Assembly (NCBI GenBank): GCA_001466705.2
Contig: LATX02000196.1
Span: forward strand, 248,001-312,000
Length of the DNA stretch: 64,000 nt
Origin: Moniliophthora roreri
Lineage: Eukaryota; Basidiomycota; Agaricomycetes; Agaricales; Marasmiaceae
Direction: 5' to 3'
Shown here piece after piece: positions 46,470 to 57,830 of the stretch (the stretch's first letter is position 1; the number at the start of each line of letters is the position of its first letter). The notes under the pieces were generated by a model that made no database searches, had not been told where the DNA came from, and saw only the letters and a program-made list of their open reading frames with translations. Made by a program: the position numbers and the translations under genes.

Positions 46470-46962
46470 ATTCAAGGTTTTCTCTGCTCCCTTCGTCATT
46501 GCGCACCCCTTCGTCGTGTCTACTCATTTCCCCGGCGGAGACTCAGGTTTCATGAACTAGCAAGGCGGCGAAAACCTCTGTGGTAGCGGCGGTTCTGCAT
46601 ATTGCTGCAATGGACAAATATTAAGCTGCCCTTTGGGTAATAGCTGGTATGTTCATTCCGTTCAATTTGCTAAAGACGATGAGAGTTAAACCTTTGCATG
46701 TAGCTCCAATGGTGATATCTGGTGCTACAAGACTGGTGGCGAACGTGAGCCTTTGAAAATCACGATCTTCGTTGGTACTGACTTGAAGAGTTTAGTTGGT
46801 GAAATCAATGTCAACGAAGACAACTGTCAGCAAGCCGGTTCGTCTAGTGAGGGGAGGGGTGGGGATAATTCCCTTCTTGATGGCGCTAGGGATCCCTTTG
46901 GAGGTTTCTTGCAAGGAGTTATCTTGAAAGGAGGTATCCTGACACATATAGGTCCTTGAGAC
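46470..46962 (+). pseudogene. Broken small cysteine-rich secreted protein gene
   Basis: One frame reads KVFSAPFVIAHPFVVS, like a signal peptide that has lost its ATG, then meets a TAG at 46557-46559, then continues in the same frame as ENLCGSGGSAYCCNGQILSC. A GT donor after NSW and an AG acceptor near 46702 join to CSSNGDIWCYKTGGER. Cysteine spacing (C-x7-CC-x5-C, then C-x6-C) is like fungal small secreted proteins. Missing start plus the internal stop suggest a decayed gene, though a different exon structure is possible. Confidence 0.4.
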
Positions 46963-47503
46963 ACCGACGGTGGAGAAACTCGGAACTTTGTAATATACAT
47001 AGGATGCTGTACAACTATTGCCTGAGTATCTGTAACCTATTTGTGCGTTGGTTCCCGTTTCTGACATCCTTGTCATGCCTGACTATACGGGGCAAGCTCT
47101 CGGCTAAGACTCAAGACCACCACCATCACCATCTGTTGGTCGCTACGGCTGGTCTTTTCATCGTTCCAACGCTGCTCTCATTACTCTCAGCGTGCCGATG
47201 CAATGAATAAGGAAGAAGGATGTGAGGTTGGGAGCTAGCTGGCTGCTGGATTCACGTTCACAGCTTCAGGTATGTCGCTCGACAGTTACCCGAACTATTG
47301 AACGGTCGGTCTGACCGGATCTGATACTGATACGCCTTGGATATCTTTCCCTCGTGGGCGTCCATCTCAACAGCTTTCGACCATTTATATCAGTTAGATT
47401 GACGTAGGTCACTAGGTATACAGCCTCAAATTCCGGTGACGGACCATCATAGCCCCCATAAAAGAAGTCTCAGATATCCAGTAAACCTTCCCCAAAGCAA
47501 CCA
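46963..47503. other. Intergenic
   Basis: No recognisable gene. It contains the presumed promoter of the LURP-one-related gene. Confidence 0.5.
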
Positions 47504-48431
47504 TGGGTCTTTTCGGCTCCTCTAACCAAGAACCACCGCCACCTCTCCAAAGACCTTCTCAATCCCTCATCGGAATCAGCCAAGCATATGCAAACCATGA
47601 TCACCAAGTCGTGTTGAAGCTTCAGGAGGTTCGTTCAAGTCATTGATTTTTGGCGTTGCTCCGAGCTCAATGAAGATATTCAGAGGCGATTATCATTGAC
47701 CGGCGACGATTTCCACATTGTAAGTAGCATTCACTCGTAGGATCTCACGACAAAGCTCTGAAAATATTCTACCTAGCTCGACGCAAGCGGCCGTGACTTT
47801 CTCATTTGCAAGGCAAAGGTGTTCTCTCTTCACGGAAGGAAAGGTACGTCTTAGCCACCCTCTACATCAATATCCATCTTACTGACAATAATGATGACGA
47901 ACCTCAGAATTCCTCGATCCGAATGGCCGGCCCCTTTTCATCATCAAAAAGAAGATACTCTCTATCCATACCACATTTGAAGGATACGCACCCGACGAAG
48001 AGACGCTTCTCTTTACTGTGAAGAGTAGCTTCAGCATCGGATCTGCCAAATTGAACACAACCTTTACGAATCTCGACGGGCAAGAGACGGTGTTGGCTCT
48101 GAGAGGAGACTTCTTTGACCGTCAGGTACGATATATGCTGAAGCTCGCTGTTTAGGAGATCAATACCCATCTCTTACGATAGGCCTCAATTAACCTCGGG
48201 ACACCTGAAGGTCCTCCTGTAGGATACATCTCGAGAAGCTTTTTGAATGGCAGGGAGTTGTTGTACGTATAGTTATCTTGCATGGTGGTGTCGGAGTTAC
48301 TGATTGGACTGTTGTGATGTAGGTTCGACCAGCAAACCTACTATCTCACTGTGGCTCCAGGAGTTGATGCAGCTCTCCTGGCAGCTATCTGTGTCTGTCT
48401 TGATGAGAAGGAGAACGAGAACAAGAATTAG
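47504..48431 (+). CDS. LURP-one-related (LOR / Tubby-C-terminal-like) protein
   Basis: Small protein of about 210 residues with the LOR fold, a twelve-stranded barrel around a helix related to the Tubby C-terminus and to phospholipid scramblases. It starts at MGLFGSSNQEPPPPLQRPSQ with a proline-rich lead. Exons join in phase: VVLKLQE, RRLSLTGDDFHI, LDASGRDFLICKAKVFSLHG, then EFLDPNGRPLFIIKKKILSI, FSIGSAKLNTTFTNLDGQET, ASINLGTPEGPPVGYISRSF, YYLTVAPGVDAALLAAICVC and an acidic end (LDEKENENKN). Repeated D-x-x-G-x-x-L/F turns and the hydrophobic helix near the C-terminus are family hallmarks. Five short introns. The role is unknown; members may bind membranes or act in stress responses. Confidence 0.82.
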
Positions 48432-48866
48432 GCGCGTAAGGCAACATAGATCATTGTCCACTCGAAAGACCGAGCACCATTGCCATGGTCGCGTCACACT
48501 AAAGAGAAAAATCCAAAGTTTTTATGGTACATGGATGATCTTTGGCATCGAAATTGACATACGGAGCTCGAATATGTCCTCGATTTGTCTTATAAAATGA
48601 AGTTTCCCCTATGCTTTCTGTTTTCTTAAGTTACGTACAGTCGTATTGGCGCGGGCAAAGAGATAAATTTTGTCCAAACTCGTCGCAATTTTGATTTTGA
48701 CTCCCACCACCGTCCACTGAACTGCATCCAAATTTGTACTCAAAGCTCATAAATCTAATAGGCAAGCTTCAGATCTAACTTTACAGTCATATTTCTTACT
48801 CGCAACTTGTAGAGATTCGTCCACCCAGATTCCGTTTTGTGTCGCCTTCTCGTAAACTTCTCAATC

Positions 48867-50539
48867 ATGGCTATAACTGACTACATCCCTGATATGAAAA
48901 GAAGAAAAGACGACAAACTTGTCACACAGTCCTCTGCAAGATCGCCAGAAGCGTCACCAGAAGTATCACGCCCAACACCCGGAATGCCGAACAGCGCAGA
49001 GTCAGATGTTGTTATGGAACAAAGTTCAACTCATGAAGATGATGGAAAGGGTAGCGAGGGACGTACCAAGCGGATGACTAGGAGGCGTTCTGCGATACGG
49101 CAGGCGAAGGCAGAGGATACTTCATCGGAGGACACGGTCATGTTGGATCCGGACCTTCATAGCTTCATGATCAACCGAGTTCACTAGACGCGTTGCAGAA
49201 AGACTACGCCACTTTCCAAAAGAAATACGACGAAGAGTGTCTAAAGACCAGTCGTCTCCAGGACACCGTCGTCGCGAAGGAGGGGGGAAGTCAAGCGGCT
49301 CAACGGACAGGTTGACTTTGGGAAGAAGCAAATCCAGACGTTGAGGAAGCAATTGGATGAAGCCCGGTCACGCCTGGAGCACCAGTCTAACCAAGTGGAC
49401 AAGCTCAAGGAGCACAACGAGAATCTCACAAGGGCATTCAAGATCAACAAACAAGAACTCCATGACTCGAAGTCCCAGTGCGACCACTTGGACGCTCAAG
49501 TCTGTGCCCTTCGCGAGCAATGCCTCACCGTCAATGCAGAGTCAACGCGTTTGGAGGCCCAACTTCACTCCCAGACAATGCAACTTGGAAATCTCCAAAA
49601 GAAGTACAACGCCGATCGTCAGATGTTGGAGCTACGCACAAAGGAACTTCAAGGAGCACAGGAGTACTTGCATGCTACTCGTACATATTCTAGTGCCGAG
49701 CTCATTCGTCTAGTCAAGTCCCTCAATGGCGAGATGATGCAAGCAGCTGCCATCATCACCGAAGCTTTGAAGCTTGAGCAAGTGGATTCACCTTCGAGAC
49801 AGGTCAAAGCTTGAAGATATGGCTCTGGAGAGTCTCCGCCTGTTCATGTCTGACGATATGATGGCCCTCTTTTACGCCCTCGATTCAGATGACTTGGAAC
49901 CTCTGATTCAAAGTGCTCTTCAGGCGGCGATGGCTTACTGTTGTGCGATCATCATCAACAGCTGGTCCATGAACAAAACAGTGGACAGCCTTGTATGAGA
50001 TATCTATCGGCAACAAGGTGAATTGAACTGACTGCCTGTACAGAATCACGGTGCTTACACTGTCTTTAGGTATATCCAGTGCATCTGGTCGCTGACATGC
50101 CATCACCAAGAATCACACCAAATACGCGTCCCTCGATGAGCTCGAGGAGTCTATGCGTACTAGGATGTGTGCTTTGATGGCGTCAGTTTTGACGATGGCG
50201 GGATGGGTGGCCAAGGACAATGAGCACGAAACCGAAGTCTACAGGATGGTGGGTGAACGAGTGTCACTGGTCGTGAAGCGTGCCCTTCAAATAGACAAGG
50301 TCGTTGGGCTGGAAGTGACATCCGAGGACTGGGAGGTGTTCGTTGTTACTGCAGGGGATCCATTCAACGGGGATTTCATGCAGGATGTATATGGAATTCA
50401 CAAGGCCAAATCAGCCGGTGGGGGAACCCAGGCTCTGTGTACTACTGACATGGGATTGCGATCCCGGCAGGTCAATGGGGCCAAGGAGATTTGGCAGGCC
50501 ACGCTCAAGCCAAAGGTCCTTTTGAATACAGCGTTTTAG
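48867..50539 (+). pseudogene. Decayed paralogue of the coiled-coil protein at 31949-33637
   Basis: Reads from MAITDYIPDMKRRKDDKLVT through a coiled coil (LDALQKDYATFQKKYDEECL, VDFGKKQIQTLRKQLDEARS) into the family core: TYSSAELIRLVKSLNGEMMQ, IQSALQAAMAYCCAIIINSW, AITKNHTKYASLDELEESMR and ALQIDKVVGLEVTSEDWEVF, ending VLLNTAF. The frame is broken at least three times: near 49172-49190, in a G run at 49281-49288 (one extra G would explain it), and near 49780-49810. A TGA also replaces the conserved Trp of GRW near 50093, with the next Arg codon changed to CAT. Two adjacent G-to-A changes would explain the stop and the Arg loss. Most likely a pseudogene; the G-run break alone could be sequencing error. 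Confidence 0.7.
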
Positions 50540-51394
50540 GGAAGAGGACTCCTACGGTTACGATGCGAAACCCTTTCAAGTTTGTATTCCCAATGGATTC
50601 AACCCCTCTTGACTTCGTGCAAAGGACCTCTTTGCTACTATACTTATAACACATACATAATATTGACAATAGTATCATTGTTGTATCAGAATGGGAAGCA
50701 TAATATAACGTATCAAGCATCAAACTGACTATCCACCTCAAAGTACTTTGTTGCCCTGGAATCTGAGTCAAATAATGCTTCTTACCTTATTTCTTGGCCT
50801 TGATGGCGATGGAGCAATGGGTGAACAATGTTTTTAGGATGATAGTACTGACTACTCACTTTATACTCCAAGCATGCCTGAGCTTTTAACTCTGTCAGAC
50901 CAAAGAGAAGGGAGACCTCAAACCCAATCTCATAGTATCATATCAGGGAGCAGTTATACTTTTCCACCATACACTCTTCCATTCCTGCAAAACCTGCCTC
51001 AATCATGCACAAAGCTGAAAACATCTCTGTCAGTGCCTTTTAGTTCAAGTCGAAAGCAATGCCAAGCAAAAATCATGCACTAGACTCTGTATCCAACCAA
51101 CGAATATCTTCTTGTTGACCTCGATAACATAGTATCTTGAGAGGAATAGCTTGAAGAGAAGTCCTAATCGCCACTCTGTGTCCATATTTTTGTTTGAATT
51201 TGGTTTCTTCTTCAACTTGGGTACTCTGGAGACAGATTGGGCTCAAGTATACCATGCTGATTTTACAGATGAACCTTTAGTAAGATTGCGCTGAAAGCTC
51301 CAGGAACCACTCTCACTCCAGTGGCATCGATAGTTGTTGTGTGAGCCTGTTTATGGTGCTCAGGGTTTGACTGATCGTATGGCACCATGACTTT
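50540..51394. other. Transition zone into CpG-poor repeat DNA
   Basis: No gene seen. CpG dinucleotides thin out here compared with the gene-bearing left part. Confidence 0.5.
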
Positions 51395-51544
51395 AGTCTG
51401 CTTTTTTTTCCGAGTCCGAACCTGCACCTCAAATGCTTTTTGTGCATGGTGAGATTAACATGTTAGAAAAAGTACTCACTATGCACGAAAAGCATGTGAC
51501 ATATATTTGAGGTGTGGGTTCAGACCCAGAAAAAAAAGCAGACT
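51395..51544. mobile_element. Foldback MITE, about 150 bp
   Basis: The ends are AGTCTGCTTTTTTTTC and its inverse. The left arm (51395-51456) and the reverse complement of the right arm (51480-51544) agree over about 60 bp: AGTCTGCTTTTTTTT, a G/T-rich stretch, GAACC, CACCTCAAAT, GCTTTT and GTGCAT, with one about 9-nt indel and scattered transitions. The pairing continues inward to GTGAG/CTCAC, so almost the whole element folds on itself. Flanks read ACTTT on the left and ACTTA on the right, a possible imperfect target duplication. No coding capacity. Confidence 0.65.
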
Positions 51545-53705
51545 ACTTAAGGGATAGTCTTCAGCAGTTGCATACAGCCTGGCACATGCTTGGGTTGTGG
51601 TTGGGTTTCTTGGTGGAGTCTACATGCTGTTGGCTGATATAAAGTGATTAGTCAGCTGAGAAGAAAACACAGTGACTGACATATGTACTCACCATTCCTC
51701 TTGCAACCCAAAAGCACTTTGGCCTGACCTCTGACACATGTTATCCACATCTTACACAACCTGGTATCCAGCCAAATGAGTACAGAGAGCTGTTGAGACA
51801 TCTTGAATATAAAGAACATCTTGTTGAGCCTTGGAAGGAAGGCAGGAGCATTGACAGTAGGTCAGCAGTGAAGTGGGCATGACAGGAGAAGACAAGAGGA
51901 ATGGGACAGCTGCTAATGGAAAAACATGGATTGATGTGTCTCCAAAAATCAGAGATTGAAATATTCCCCTTTTGGGAACATCCTTGTTTTTTTGTGGATC
52001 AGCTCCTTCTTGATTTTGTCTTCAAGATTTCAGAAATCATTTCAAGACATCCCTGAAAATTAGGTATGTCTTGGAATCTTTTAGCTAATAGGAAAAAAGT
52101 GATGGTATCTCTAAAAAACAGAGATGATACCACTATGTATAAGGAAGGTGGTATTGTTGTCAAGTTCCAATCAACCCATTGTTCCCAAGTGACACTGTGA
52201 TCTTCTATAATCTAAGTTCTTCTGCTCATTCTCTCCTCTTCTGACCTGTCCTCACTGCTATATTCAGTGACTGGGAATGTATAGTGAGTTGAATTTCTTC
52301 TTTTGTGTTATCAAGCTAATTTATGGTAATTTCATCAGTCTATGGCACTGGAGAGAGAGGAAAAGGGCAGAGCTCATGGGAAGGACAGTTGAAAGGAGAG
52401 TTTTTGATTTCTGAAGAGGTATGTAGCTGCTTCATGTTCATCCCATTCTCTGGTGCTGCAGCCATTAGTCATCTTAAATTTGACTCCCATTCCACCAAGT
52501 GCATGCTCTCCACCTTTGTGGATTCAACTCAAGGCTATTGTCTTTTGTACCACCCACCTCTGCCCTGCTCCAACACAAGCATGGGCAGTGTGAGAAACAT
52601 TTGGACCAGAACCTATTATTGATTCATTTCTCCCAATCCTTTTTTGACTATTTGCTCACCTGTGTTTGCCTGGGCAAGGAGTCAATCTGTAAGTGATTCC
52701 TTTGAACTTCAGTTTGCATATCTAACTGAGGATATGTTTTCTGGCAAACTGCAAGGCTATTTGAACACAATTTGCTACAAGACTCCCACAATCAGATTGT
52801 TCTCAAGCTCTGTCAGTGGACTTTTAATGTTGGAGTGATATGTATTTCAAAGCTAGATGTCAGGTCAGTGTGTACTTGAATTCTTTGCACTGTGCCTTTC
52901 CCTGATTCTTTTGCTGTAGGTTTCTGTTGCTATGTGGGTGGCAGCAACACTTGAAAAAAGTGCAGGCTCATCAACAAGATGTATCTATTGCCTTGAATGA
53001 TCCCAGCTGTTCAGCAGTGGCTCAGAATACAGACAGTGAGTGATCCACATGTATTTTTGCATACTGTCTACTCAATACTCCTGTAGTGCTACCACAAATC
53101 AATTACAACTATGACAACTCATGGACAGGTCTGTAATTCTGTCACTATACCAGCTTATCAAGTCACTGATAGTCTTTAGATGCTCTGAACCCCCACTCAG
53201 ATGACCAGGACTACCCCTCAACTGATGTGGAGTCACAAGAGCAAATGGAAGATAAGTATTAATATGCTCTGGATAAGCTGCAGGCAGTATTTTAGATCAG
53301 CAACAAAGAGTATGTGTTACAAGATTGGGATGGTGAGCAAGGTTACTTAAAGGTGTGCTACCTCTTATGTTTTTCTGTTCTTCTCTTGACATGCTTGAGC
53401 AGATCAGGAGCTACTACCATCTCATGTGCCAGCCAACAAGTCCAAATACTTTTGGAATATCTTGCTTGTGTCAGAAGCAAGACTGCCTCTCTGACTTTAT
53501 AAGTCTTATATGCACCATTCCCTAACCTACTTCTCCTGCTGTTCTTGTTCATGTAACTCTCTTTTTAAAAAAAATACATATTCTCTTGTATGTCTTCCAC
53601 CAGTGAAGAGGCAGAAACTCTATTTTCTATGAAGAACTGCTACATGCTATCTTCACTCTAAAATGCACTCTAAAAAGGGCTTTTGCAACTAAGAGCTGCT
53701 ACTAA

Positions 53706-53708
<3 letters not shown>
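51545..53708. other. CpG-poor repeat-like DNA, no gene
   Basis: Plus-strand frames at 52323-52838 and 53314-53502 are open but match no family. The low CpG and high TpG/CpA suggest old transposon sequence. Confidence 0.4.

Positions 53709-53757
<49 letters not shown>
53709..53757. repeat. (CA)n dinucleotide microsatellite
   Basis: About 24 uninterrupted CA units. Confidence 0.97.
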
Positions 53758-53758
<1 letters not shown>

Positions 53759-54639
53759 AAAACCCACAATAGAGGCTTCTAAGAGTGATAAAGCACTGTA
53801 TAACTCTACTAGGAGACTGAGTCTATCTTAAGTGCAATTTAAGGTAAAAAGGGGACAGAACCCTTTGGGCTTCAATTGACCAGCTTAAGGTGGTATAAGA
53901 GTATAGAGCCTAAAGACTCTAGGTAGGATGACTTGAGTGTTGCACTTAAGAGTCACAAGGCATAGGTTTGAAAAGAGTGGTTTATTGGTTGGGTATAAAG
54001 AAATGTATACAGTGAGGCAAGATATATAGGAATCTCAGCTCTACTAGAAGCGACAGACTGGCAAGTGCATGGAGACTTGGTCTAAAAAGCTGTGCAGAGG
54101 TCTAAATCAACACTGCATGGAGCTATAATGTGCAAGTACCAGTTGGTGCTTGAGCCTGCATCTACAAGTACAGCTCTTTATATACAAAATAATAATTGGA
54201 AATAACAAAATAAGAGATAAACAAGTGTGATCTAGTTTAGGGTATAAATTGTACATATTTGTGCCTAAAAGTCTGATTCTGCATGGCAATTAACTATGTT
54301 GGATATATTTGGTGACCAAATGGTTGATTTATTGTGTTTTGGACCCTGTGTGGAGTGTTGCTGGGTCAAATGATCCTTTCATATAGCTACTTCTGCATAG
54401 CCATGGGTTCTGGACTGGCTTCATATTTCCCTTTCCTCTAGTTTACTTCCATGTAGCTACTTTCTACCATCGGATTGGTAGATGTCACACTCTAGACATC
54501 TGTCATATTTAATCTCCTTCTGTCCTGCATAAAATCTTGTGAGTCATTATCAATTTCCTGTGTACTTGTTGCCCATCAATTGTCCTGCATACATCTGGAT
54601 AGGCTATTGTATCTGCCTGAGTGTGTCTTTGAAGCTTCA
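53758..54639. other. CpG-poor non-coding DNA
   Basis: No gene or repeat boundary recognised. Confidence 0.4.
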
Positions 54640-54950
54640 TATAGGAACAAGTTCCAACCATGTACTATAGTTCTGATAGTAATAATGAAGCATTATCATG
54701 CAATGTGATTGCAAAGTGAACAATCTAGTGCACTTTGACTGTGGATCCTACTGATATCTATTTCTTTGTATTCAGAATTAGTGGTTTCTGGCCCATTTTA
54801 TTGACCAAGGACCCTCACTGCAATGCTTCACTGTAATGTAGAGGGCTAGTATAGTCTACTAACCTTATCTAAATTGTGTTACAGTGTCAATTATTAGACT
54901 TATTAGACTTGGTGCTTAAGGCTTAGACACTATATTAGAGTTCCCAGGTT
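54640..54950 (+). repeat. Left terminal inverted repeat
   Basis: Pairs with 56140-56480 in inverse orientation. Edges are approximate. Confidence 0.6.
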
Positions 54951-55039
54951 ATCAAGTCACATGAATATCATATGTACTCTGGGCTCTTTTTCTAGTTTTT
55001 GACATGAAAAGTGCACAATTTCATGTCTAGACCAAAATT

Positions 55040-55981
55040 AGACACATCACTGGACAGTATAAGTCAGGCAAGCACACAATTGTTGTATTACAGAATGATA
55101 GGTGCTGGTATTGTCAGTCATGTGGGTTCACAGAAACATGCAAGCACTGTACACATGCAAAATCCTTCGCTGTAGAAGCTGGATTGACACTGTCACTTGG
55201 AGATCCCACTGTATCAAATGAGGACAGTCATATGGAGAATGCCCTGCTACTATGGGCAGTGAGTAGTCAAGGTGATGTGGGTGTGCAGGACTCTGTGTTG
55301 CACTCACTCATTCTGCCACCGAGATGGTGCACATTTCCAACTGAGGCTACCTACTATGCTCCAAAATGTTACCTGCTGAGTACACAAGTCTTTCCAATGA
55401 CTTTGGATTCAGCTTGATGCAGTTGTGGGCTCATCTTCTCAGATGCACAATCATAGTGGCTGATGGGATCTCCACCCCCAAAATGTCAACTAGCTACATT
55501 GTTCTATACTGACATGTGCTTACAGGTTGTCATTAATGTTGTGTCCTGTCTGAAGTGCAATCACACTTGCTGCCAAATTGGCTCTGATTTGTGTGAGTAT
55601 AGTGTATTCAATTGGAATAACACCATGCTGTTCATGCATGATCTTCTCAATGCTTTTACCAACTCATATATCACATCAGAGACTCTATTTTCAGCATTCT
55701 GCCTTATGATTTGGTAGGCATATCAGGAACACTCATTTGACATAAAATTCTGTTCTGATGAGACATTCATGCGAGTGTAGTGTGCATTTGTGAAGCTTCA
55801 GCTGCCTTTGCTGCATAGTGGAATGAAATGTCCCACTTGTGGAGACTGTCCAGAAATTGTGATCATGGATAGTATCAGTTTAGGTACACATGTGTTGAAG
55901 CTTACTGAGAATGTTCATCTGCCCACATACAAGAATGATACCAGTGAGCAGACAGAGTCTATCTCTTCACATAAAGCTTGA
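55040..55981 (+). pseudogene. KDZ-type cysteine-cluster transposase relic
   Basis: Read across stops, the + strand gives CWYCQSCGFTETCKHC (a SWIM/zinc-finger-like cluster), then SCLKCNHTCCQIGSDLCEYS, VFNWNNTMLFMHDLLNAFTN, SYITSETLFSAFCLMIW, FCSDETFMRV, GMKCPTCGDCPEIVIMDSIS and LTENVHLPTYKND. This order (CxC cluster, FNWNN, SETxFxAF, CPTCGxxPExxIxDG) resembles the N-terminal half of Kyakuja/Dileera/Zisupton transposase proteins in mushrooms. Stops include those ending at 55417 and 55717 and one near 55780. The C-terminal catalytic half is absent, so it is a dead internal-deletion copy. Confidence 0.5.
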
Positions 55982-56139
55982 GATCTTTCAACTATTCCAA
56001 AGAAAGAAGTCCATAGTATCTTGAAGAAGATTCTTGATCTCACAGCCAATGACTATGGGCACAATAATGTGCCCCATTTTTGGCACAGATGTATAGCAGT
56101 GCATTTGCACATCTAATTCCTAATTTAGTGCAGAATACA

Positions 56140-56480
56140 AACCTGTGTATACACACAGCTTAAGCACTAGTTGTCAATGAACCAATCAGTCTCTCAGATA
56201 GCACTGTGAAACAACTTAGTTGAGGCTTAGTAGACTATACTAGTCCACTACATTGCAGTGAAGTGTCGCTGTGAAGGTCCTTGGTCATAAGTGGGCCAGA
56301 AACCACCAATTCCAATCTAATAAAGGAATAGATATCAGTGGGATCTACAGTCTGAATGCACCAGACTGGTTGCAAAAGCAATCACAAGCATTATAACATG
56401 CTATTGAGACATTATCATTATGTGGAATGGTATTGAATACTTCAGAAGACCTATATACATAGTTATTGGAACCTATATCC
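56140..56480 (-). repeat. Right terminal inverted repeat
   Basis: Inverse partner of the left arm. Edges are approximate. Confidence 0.6.
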
Positions 56481-57164
56481 AGTCAACCAACCTATGTGTT
56501 GAGCATTCAAGGATTACAAGCTAGGCTATAATTATGAGTATCTCTGCAGAGCCACCATCTAGGCCTAGTGGGACCCTGTATGTTGGAAGCTTGGTGGGAT
56601 TACACATTCATTGAAATATGGATGAAGAATTGACAACCACCAATCAGATAGAGAGGAAGGAAACTAGAGGAGGAGAAAGAATGTGCTGTGGACCACACAT
56701 CAGTACCACACTAGTGGTCCTGCACAACATTTGCACAAATATTCCCAATATTGGACATTTTCTACACATAACAGGACTTTTAGACACATATACATTCCTT
56801 AAACATATAACATCTTATCTTTTCCCATTATTTTGAGTTTGAGTATTATTCTATTTTCTGGACTGTATATAATGTGATGTACATTAGCCACAAGGCTCAA
56901 GCAGCAGCTGGCATCTTGCCTTGCTTCATAGTGGCTTGCTCTGGACACCTGCATTGGTGCTGTTCCAGGCAAGTTTGTGACAGTGCTTTACCAACGCCTT
57001 CTAGGCATCTGCCAGCTGTCTCTTCTATGAGCTGAGATACCAATCAAAAGCTCTATTTTACTGTACTTTAGTGTGAAATACACTTAAGTCAACCAACCAC
57101 CTTGCAAATGCATACCAACAGGTTGTGTTCATCTGATTACTGGATTCTTTTGAGAACTGTACAC
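56481..57164. other. CpG-poor non-coding DNA
   Basis: No gene seen. A 72-residue plus frame at 56618-56836 is not recognisable. Confidence 0.4.
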
Positions 57165-57830
57165 CATTGGTTGCATTAGTGCACCAAAACTTGAATAAAC
57201 ACATTGCTTCAGTCACATTCGATCTGAGAGTCCTCTGCCACTGGTTCACATTACTGGACCAAAACACTTGTGAACGTAGTGCTTTACATTGTGTTCACTC
57301 AGTATTGGAGTCTATTAAGAGTCCTTTGCTATTGGGTTGCATCTGCACACCAAACCCTTACAGAACACGTTACTTAGGTTGTGTTCAACCAGTGTTTGAC
57401 TTGCTTGAGAGTCCTACACTACTGGTACGCCCCCACACACCATAACTCCTCTAAATGTGTTGCTCTGCACCACATTCATCCATTATTGGACTCTATGAAG
57501 AGTCCTTGACTATTGGTATGCCCCTGTGGACCATACCTCTTGTGAATGTGTTGTTTTGCACCACGTTCATCCATTCTTGGACCCTGCCAAGAGTCCCTGA
57601 CCATTGGTATGCTCCCATGGACCACAACTTTCATGAATGTGTTGTTTTGCACTGCGTTCATCCATTCTTGGACCCTGCTAAGAGTCCTTAACCATTGGTA
57701 CACTCCTGCAGACCATAACTTTCATGGATGTGTTGTTTTGCACCACATTCACCTATTATTGGATTCTGTGAAGAGTCCTTGACCATTGGTTCACTCCCAC
57801 AGACCTAATTCTGTCAGAACACACTACTTA
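57165..57830. repeat. 91-bp minisatellite, about seven degenerate units
   Basis: The marker GTGTTG(T/C) recurs at 57457, 57548, 57639 and 57730, exactly 91 bp apart. Earlier, more diverged units align near 57366 and 57275. Each unit also holds GAGTCC(T/C)TGACNATTGGTNNGC-like and TTCATCCATT(A/C)TTGGACNCT-like segments. Because 91 is not a multiple of three, related peptides appear in changing frames; these are not genes. Confidence 0.85.

Larger units (their letters stand above)
54640..56480 (+). mobile_element. Inverted-repeat transposable element with KDZ-like relic
   Basis: About 300-bp imperfect terminal inverted repeats bound the element: the left arm at roughly 54640-54950 matches the reverse complement of roughly 56140-56480. 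Shared stretches include ACTGATATCTATT, GTGGTTTCTGGCCCA, GACCAAGGACC, CTAGTATAGTCTACTAA and ATATAGG...TTCCAA. The arms differ by many transitions and a few indels, so the element is old. Inside on the + strand is a broken transposase-type reading frame. I could not fix the outer ends to the base or see a target duplication. Confidence 0.65.

Noticed and set aside
57165..57830. CRISPR-like or coding tandem repeat
   Set aside because: Units are contiguous 91-bp copies without unique spacers, in changing frames, in a eukaryotic genome.
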